DNA from: Candidatus Adiutrix intracellularis | Lineage (GTDB): Bacteria > Desulfobacterota > Desulfarculia > Adiutricales > Adiutricaceae | Assembly (NCBI GenBank): GCA_001577715.1 | Contig: LQAA01000003.1 | Coordinates: 44,787-108,786, forward strand | Direction: 5' to 3' | DNA length: 64,000 bases | Shown: positions 59,861 to 64,000 of the stretch, piece after piece | How the letters are laid out: each line of letters starts with the position of its first letter | How positions within the stretch are numbered: the stretch's first letter is position 1 | Translations under genes and position numbers: made by a program | Notes under the pieces: model-generated | What the model was told of the DNA's origin: nothing | Databases searched by the model: none | What the model saw: the letters and a program-made list of their open reading frames with translations, nothing else

Positions 59861-60343
59861 ATCGACTAAATATGATTGTTTTGTCGGATACCTCAGTTTT
59901 TGATATTATGGTTTTACCTTTTAAGGCAGAGGATAGACAAGGCCGGTATTTATGGCTAGTGGCCCCGTGGGAGTGAAAGAAAAATAATTACCTTAATTTA
60001 TTTGCTGGGAAGATAATATCATTAAATTTGATTATGGAGTAAATCGTGGAGTATATGTGATCATTAAGGCTCTTTTCAAAAGGGCTAAAGTGTTTAGCGA
60101 TATAAAGAAATGCAGGAGTTTTATAATATGGGTATTCCTTTGAAAAATGTAAAATTATGAACGACCCGTTTATCGCGTTCAGGTTGACAGTTGAATTCGA
60201 TACTTTAGATTTTATTGGCACGTTTGACCATGCTTTCTTGAATAGTTTCCGTAATATGGGTTTTATTTTGGGCCTTAAAAAGACCTTGACTTTTTTAAAT
60301 CGCCGCGGTATATTTTTTTGGTTAAGTAAGAAGATCCGATCCT
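59861..60343. other. Spacer before the tRNA-tuf operon
   Basis: This 480-bp gap holds no supported gene. Two open stretches (59988-60365 minus, 60157-60381 plus) overlap the tRNA-Tyr gene and the operon promoter and have no recognisable domain, so I treat them as chance. The operon promoter lies at 60286-60314. Confidence 0.5.
60286..60314 (+). promoter_or_regulatory. Promoter of the tRNA-tuf-secE-nusG operon
   Basis: TTGACT (60286-60291), a 17-base spacer and TATATT (60309-60314) lie 29 bases before the first tRNA. This is near-consensus and the best promoter in the window for such a highly expressed operon. Confidence 0.75.
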
Positions 60344-60428
60344 GGAGGGGTTCCCGAGCGGTCAAAGGGATCAGACTGTAAATCTGCCGTCAGAGACTTC
60401 GGAGGTTCGAATCCTCCCCCCTCCACCA
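60344..60428 (+). tRNA. tRNA-Tyr (anticodon GTA)
   Basis: This is an 85-base class II tRNA: acceptor GGAGGGG pairs with CCCCTCC, the anticodon stem-loop contains ACTGTAAAT (GTA), and a long variable arm (GCCGTCAGAGACTTCG) follows. The T-arm is GGTTCGAATCC, with an encoded CCA end. It is the first gene of the operon. Confidence 0.96.
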
Positions 60429-60451
60429 GAAAATATATTGATATAGTTTAG

Positions 60452-60528
60452 GCGGGAGTAGCTCAGTTGGCTAGAGCGTCAGCCTTCCAAGCTGAGGGTC
60501 GCGGGTTCGAGTCCCGTTTCCCGCTCCA
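60452..60528 (+). tRNA. tRNA-Gly (anticodon TCC)
   Basis: This 77-base tRNA has acceptor GCGGGAG, D-arm GCTCAGTTGGCTAGAGC, loop CTTCCAA (TCC), T-arm GGTTCGAGTCC and CCA end. It follows tRNA-Tyr by 23 bases. Confidence 0.95.
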
Positions 60529-60547
60529 ATTATTTTTATGCTATAAT

Positions 60548-60623
60548 GCCCATATAGCTCAGCAGGTAGAGCACGTCCTTGGTAAGGACGAGGTCATCGG
60601 TTCAAGTCCGATTGTGGGCTCCA
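60548..60623 (+). tRNA. tRNA-Thr (anticodon GGT)
   Basis: This 76-base tRNA has acceptor GCCCATA, D-arm GCTCAGCAGGTAGAGC, anticodon loop TTGGTAA (GGT), T-arm GGTTCAAGTCC and CCA. It is 56 bases before the tuf start. Confidence 0.95.
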
Positions 60624-60679
60624 GCTTTTTTTTAAAAAAAATAAAGTTATTAGGCTGAAAGCGGAACGAGGAGGCGAAA

Positions 60680-61879
60680 ATGGCCAAAAAGAAGTTCGAT
60701 CGTACCAAGCCCCACGTGAATGTGGGTACCATAGGGCATATAGATCATGGCAAGACCACTCTCACCGCGGCTATAACTTTGGTGTTGTCGAAGGCTGGGG
60801 GTGGAGATTACGTTCCATTCGACAAGATCGACAAGGCCCCGGAAGAAAAAGAGCGAGGCATAACTATAGCTGCCAGCCATGTGGAGTATGAAACTTTTAA
60901 CCGTCATTATGCCCACGTTGACTGTCCTGGTCATGCCGACTACATCAAAAATATGATTACCGGTGCAGCCCAGATGGATGGAGCCATATTAGTAGTGGGG
61001 GCCGATGACGGGCCCATGCCTCAGACTAGGGAACATATTCTTCTGGCTCGCCAGGTAGGGGTTCCGGCCATAGTGGTTTTTTTGAATAAGTGTGATATGG
61101 TGGATGATCCGGAACTTTTGGAACTGGTGGATATGGAACTGCGAGAGCTTTTAACCAAGAATAGTTTTCCCGGCGACGGCACTCCTATAATTCAAGGTAG
61201 CGCCTTGAAGGCTCTGGAGTGTGGTTGCGGGAAAAAAGATTGCGAGTGGTGTGGTAAGATTCTGGAACTGATGGAGAAAGTTGATAGTTTTATTCCGGCT
61301 CCTGTTCGGGAGACGGAAAAACCTTTTCTTATGCCTATAGAAGATGTCTTTTCTATTTCGGGTCGAGGGACGGTGGTTACGGGCCGGATAGAGCGGGGCG
61401 TGGTTCATGTTTCGGACGAAGTGGAAATAGTGGGGATTCGTCCCATTCAAAAGACGGTTTGTACGGGTGTGGAAATGTTTCGGAAGCTCCTGGACGAGGG
61501 TCAGGCTGGGGATAATATCGGGTTGTTGCTTCGGGGTACGAAGCGTGATGAAGTAGAGCGCGGCCAGGTGGTGGCTAAACCTGGTAGCATTACTCCGCAT
61601 ACTAAGTTCAAGGCTGAGGTCTATATATTGAACCGTGATGAAGGCGGTCGGCATACTCCGTTTTTTAACGGTTACCGACCCCAGTTTTACTTTCGGACCA
61701 CCGACGTAACGGGGGTGGTAACTTTGCCGGAAGGAGTGGAGATGGTCATGCCCGGTGATAACGTGAGCTTCAACGTTACTATGATAATGCCCATAGCCAT
61801 GGAGAAGGAACTGCGCTTCGCCATCCGCGAGGGTGGCCGTACCGTGGGCGCCGGAGTTATTTCCGAGATTTTAGAATAA
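60680..61879 (+). CDS. tuf: Elongation factor Tu
   Basis: This 399-residue GTPase carries aminoacyl-tRNA to the ribosome. P-loop [10 protein letters not shown] (19-28), switch DCPGH, NKCD and SALK nucleotide-binding motifs are intact, as are domains II and III ([15 protein letters not shown]). The GTPase domain contains an extra loop with four cysteines, [14 protein letters not shown] (C181, C183, C188, C191), a likely zinc site that I associate with EF-Tu of sulfate-reducing deltaproteobacteria. This is the best lineage marker here. ATG start behind CGAGGAGGCG. It is followed by rpmG after 24 bases. One copy in this window. Confidence 0.97.
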   Translation: MAKKKFDRTKPHVNVGTIGHIDHGKTTLTAAITLVLSKAGGGDYVPFDKIDKAPEEKERGITIAASHVEYETFNRHYAHVDCPGHADYIKNMITGAAQMDGAILVVGADDGPMPQTREHILLARQVGVPAIVVFLNKCDMVDDPELLELVDMELRELLTKNSFPGDGTPIIQGSALKALECGCGKKDCEWCGKILELMEKVDSFIPAPVRETEKPFLMPIEDVFSISGRGTVVTGRIERGVVHVSDEVEIVGIRPIQKTVCTGVEMFRKLLDEGQAGDNIGLLLRGTKRDEVERGQVVAKPGSITPHTKFKAEVYILNRDEGGRHTPFFNGYRPQFYFRTTDVTGVVTLPEGVEMVMPGDNVSFNVTMIMPIAMEKELRFAIREGGRTVGAGVISEILE

Positions 61880-61903
61880 CGCGGAAACCAGTAGGAGAAC
61901 CTC

Positions 61904-62056
61904 ATGCCCAGAGAAATAATTCAGTTGCAGTGTACCGAATGCAAGCGGCGTAATTATTCCACTACTAAAAATAAAAGGCGTACTCCCGGCCGCTTGGAGC
62001 TAAAGAAATTTTGTCCTTTTGACCAGAAGCATACCCTCCATCGGGAATCTAAGTAG
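61904..62056 (+). CDS. rpmG: Ribosomal protein L33
   Basis: This 50-residue 50S protein starts [20 protein letters not shown]. The zinc ribbon normally has CxxC...CxxC. Here C10 and C13 are present, as is C38-type cysteine in FCPFDQKHT, but the fourth cysteine is an aspartate, so the site is changed but perhaps still used. It is intact with ATG start behind GTAGGAGAAC. Its position between tuf and tRNA-Trp-secE is the standard bacterial order. Confidence 0.95.
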   Translation: MPREIIQLQCTECKRRNYSTTKNKRRTPGRLELKKFCPFDQKHTLHRESK

Positions 62057-62079
62057 TGGGGGAGGTAGTTTATAGCTTT

Positions 62080-62155
62080 AGGCCAGTAGCTTAATTGGTA
62101 GAGTACCGGTCTCCAAAACCGGGTGTTGGGGGTTCGAGTCCCTCCTGGCCTGCCA
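62080..62155 (+). tRNA. tRNA-Trp (anticodon CCA)
   Basis: This 76-base tRNA has acceptor AGGCCAG pairing with CTGGCCT, D-arm GCTTAATTGGTAGAGT, anticodon loop CTCCAAA (CCA), T-arm GGTTCGAGTCC and CCA. It sits between rpmG and secE, the usual spot. Confidence 0.96.
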
Positions 62156-62226
62156 ATTTATCTCCAAAATCCTTAAAGTTGGAGTTGGTAAGGTACTTTA
62201 GCTTTCCCAATAACCTGAGAATTACT

Positions 62227-62556
62227 ATGAGTGAAAAAAAAATAGTTATGGACGGCGCTGAAGTAAAAACTCTTTCTCGCAGCGAGCAGCGTCGGAAAAA
62301 TCGTCTGGAAGGTAAGAGTCATCGGAAGAATGAAGATGCCTCCGTCGAAACCCGGCCGGATAATATTTTCGTCAGAATATATAAATTTTTTCTGGAAGCT
62401 TGGGAAGAATTGGACCGGGTGATTTGGCCCACCCGCCAGGAAACTATTAATTCTACTTGGCGGTTGTTGATTCTAGTGATTATAGCCGGACTTTATCTCG
62501 GTCTGGTGGATGGTATTTTGACCCGCCTTTTGGCTGTATTAGTCAAAGCGGTCTGA
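62227..62556 (+). CDS. secE: Preprotein translocase subunit SecE
   Basis: This 109-residue SecE clamps SecY in the Sec translocon. It has a long basic, charged N-terminal half (residues 1-50), the amphipathic WEELDRVIWPTRQETINST signature (59-77), and one membrane helix (LLILVIIAGLYLGLVDGIL, about 80-98). The ATG at 62227 is the real start; the open frame extends upstream through the tRNA but is not coding there. nusG follows after 60 bases. Confidence 0.95.
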   Translation: MSEKKIVMDGAEVKTLSRSEQRRKNRLEGKSHRKNEDASVETRPDNIFVRIYKFFLEAWEELDRVIWPTRQETINSTWRLLILVIIAGLYLGLVDGILTRLLAVLVKAV

Positions 62557-62616
62557 CGGTCTCTTGAACAAATAGCTTCGGGCGTATGCGGCTCCGAGGG
62601 ACAGAGGACGAGCGAA

Positions 62617-63153
62617 GTGGTACAACGTTGGTATGTGATTCATACTTTTTCCGGCTATGAAAACAGGGTCAAACTGGCTCTGGAAGAAGCCATCAAGAAA
62701 AATGATCTCTCCGAACTTATCACCCAGGTGGTTTTGCCCATGGAAAATGTAGTGGAGATGTCCAAAAACGGCGTCCGACGGACTTCTACCCGCAAATTTT
62801 TCCCCGGTTATATCCTGGTCCGAATGGAATTGACCGACTTTACCTGGCACCTGATTAAAGACATTCCCAAGGTTACCGGTTTTTTGGGTGATAAAAATAC
62901 CCCTACTTCAATTAGCGATGAAGAGGCGATTCGGGTGCTGACCCAAATGGAAGAGGGCGTAAAAAAGCCCAAGCCCAAGTTTCATTTCGATGAGGGTGAT
63001 GAAATAAAAGTTGTTGAGGGTCCCTTCACTAACTTCACTGGTTTTATTGAAGAAGTCAATGAAGACAAGGGCAAGCTTAGGGTTCTTATCTCCATTTTCG
63101 GCCGGGCCACTCCTGTGGAACTTGAATTTGTTCAGGTCAATAAAGTTGGCTGA
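62617..63153 (+). CDS. nusG: Transcription termination/antitermination factor NusG
   Basis: This 178-residue RNA polymerase-bound factor promotes processive elongation and Rho function. The NGN domain is at 1-115 ([26 protein letters not shown]), and the KOW domain is at about 123-178 ([17 protein letters not shown]). GTG start behind GAGGACGAGC. Standard partner of secE; rplK should follow but does not. Complete and clean. Confidence 0.97.
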   Translation: MVQRWYVIHTFSGYENRVKLALEEAIKKNDLSELITQVVLPMENVVEMSKNGVRRTSTRKFFPGYILVRMELTDFTWHLIKDIPKVTGFLGDKNTPTSISDEEAIRVLTQMEEGVKKPKPKFHFDEGDEIKVVEGPFTNFTGFIEEVNEDKGKLRVLISIFGRATPVELEFVQVNKVG

Positions 63154-63420
63154 GTGTTAGTATTTTTTATTTTTTAATGCAGCGTTTTTTCTAGTTTATT
63201 AGCGCGCTCTTCAAGGAATACATGGTCATTTCAATTTGTGATCTATTTTTTAAAACATACAATTTTCTTTGGATCATCATATCCGCCGGATGCTGGATAG
63301 AATTCCAATCGATTGTTTTGGCTTAGTATTAATATTTTTTTAATTTGCATCTGATAGGATACCTTGAAGTCGGTTAAATAATTTAGTAACAGATTTTAAA
63401 TTGCTTTGGATGGGGCTGAT
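63154..63420. other. Short spacer after nusG, no rplK
   Basis: No ribosomal-protein gene, terminator or RNA gene is visible after nusG. The sequence becomes AT-rich and non-coding before the relic starting near 63420. Confidence 0.5.
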
Positions 63421-64000
63421 TAGTTTATTTCTTATAAAATATATTGTCGGAATTGCTTTACCAGAAAGTATTCCGAGAAGGGTATAGTTTATTGGTTATA
63501 GATTTTTAGAAGCCGCAATTGTGGGGCCGTATTAAAATACAGTTTTATCCCTGGTTTCAATTTTTATAACTTTGCAAGATGGGGATAAGAAATAAGATTA
63601 CGAATAGAAAGATGTTCGCAGTGGCTGGATAAATAAGCTTTAAAAGCTAAAGAACTGCGCCCCATCTTTCTGGGTGACGATTTTTATGGCTATCAGTTGT
63701 TCTGCGAAAAAGCTTTGCAACTTGAGTTTAGTTACATTTTTATTTGTAACTTTCGTAAAGGCAATATCGAGGGTTTATTTAGATTATGCTAGAAGTCGGT
63801 AAAAAATAGAAAATATGACTTTCGATGTCTTAAAAAATAATGGGTATAAATCTGGAACACAACTTTGGACACTGGGGAAAACTCTTACCTTGCGTTTAGT
63901 AGTATTTAATTTACTGATCGTCACTATGCATAGCATTAACTAGTTATTTAAAACACGATGACAGAAAGCGCGAAATAGTTTTAGGATCAAAAATTATCTC
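63420..64000 (+). mobile_element. Decayed LGDD-type DDE transposase, third copy, cut by window end
   Basis: Plus-strand translation with stops gives KLKELRPIFLGDDFYGYQLF (near 63645-63705, stop-free over this stretch in one frame). GATGGGGATAAGAAATAAGA lies near 63580, the DGDKK segment seen at 43880. The similarity to 43740-44210 runs for some 450 bases. It is heavily decayed and continues past the window end. Confidence 0.6.

Noticed and set aside
59988..60381. Open frames on both strands just before the tRNA-Tyr gene
   Set aside because: They overlap the tRNA and the operon promoter and carry no domain; treated as chance.

Overview
The window looks like part of the chromosome of a deltaproteobacterium (Desulfobacterota-type lineage) that is losing genes. 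The main clue to lineage is EF-Tu: its GTPase domain carries a four-cysteine insertion (C181, C183, C188, C191) that I associate with sulfate-reducing deltaproteobacteria. My own sum of intact genes is about 34 kb of 64 kb (roughly 53%). The rest is AT-rich DNA holding eroded transposases and recognisable pseudogenes (flagellin, S10 peptidase, Jag, MerR-type regulator, DUF456 protein). Many dead insertion sequences, with core genes kept, suit a recently host-restricted symbiont such as a protist or insect-gut endosymbiont. That lifestyle is an inference.

Layout. 0-4.7 kb: DNA ligase LigA split by a frameshift, then transposon relics. 4.7-13.5 kb: an intact 2913-residue cyclic beta-1,2-glucan synthase (NdvB type) with a clear promoter and operator-like palindrome. 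13.5-16.7 kb: relics, including an S10 carboxypeptidase and an IS200-type element. 16.7-18.3 kb: biosynthetic threonine deaminase IlvA. 18.4-23.3 kb: relics. 23.3-25.7 kb: rfbB-rfbA (dTDP-sugar precursor) and ribosomal protein L28. 25.7-31.1 kb: relics, including a flagellin. 31.3-38.7 kb: a tight plus-strand cluster of Fur-family regulator, S41 protease, DEAD-box helicase, DnaJ-type co-chaperone, DHH phosphoesterase and Sel1-repeat secreted protein. 38.8-42.5 kb, minus strand: dksA and rpmH-rnpA/yidD fusion-yidC, followed by a dead jag. 42.5-48.8 kb: relics around one methyltransferase. 48.9-51.4 kb, minus strand: ssb-smpB-NYN protein-metal ABC permease. 51.9-54.4 kb: dead DUF456 gene, then trxA-bamD-secreted protein-tRNA-Pro. 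55.3-56.9 kb, minus strand: cvpA-mazG. 56.9-60.3 kb: relics. 60.3-63.2 kb: tRNA-Tyr/Gly/Thr-tuf-rpmG-tRNA-Trp-secE-nusG behind a strong promoter. Instead of rplK, relic DNA follows nusG to the window end.

Functionally, what survives is information processing (tuf, nusG, L28, L33, L34, rnpA, smpB, ssb, ligase, helicase), envelope construction (yidC, secE, bamD, ndvB, rfbAB), stress and redox control (dksA, trxA, dnaJ, Fur family, mazG) and isoleucine synthesis. Motility and part of the secreted hydrolase set have been lost. Three transposase families recur as dead copies: an IS5-like element with a perfect 12-bp terminal inverted repeat in one copy, an LGDD-type DDE transposase, and IS200/IS605. 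A short inverted-repeat (MITE-like) element also recurs. No CRISPR array, intact prophage or defence island was seen.
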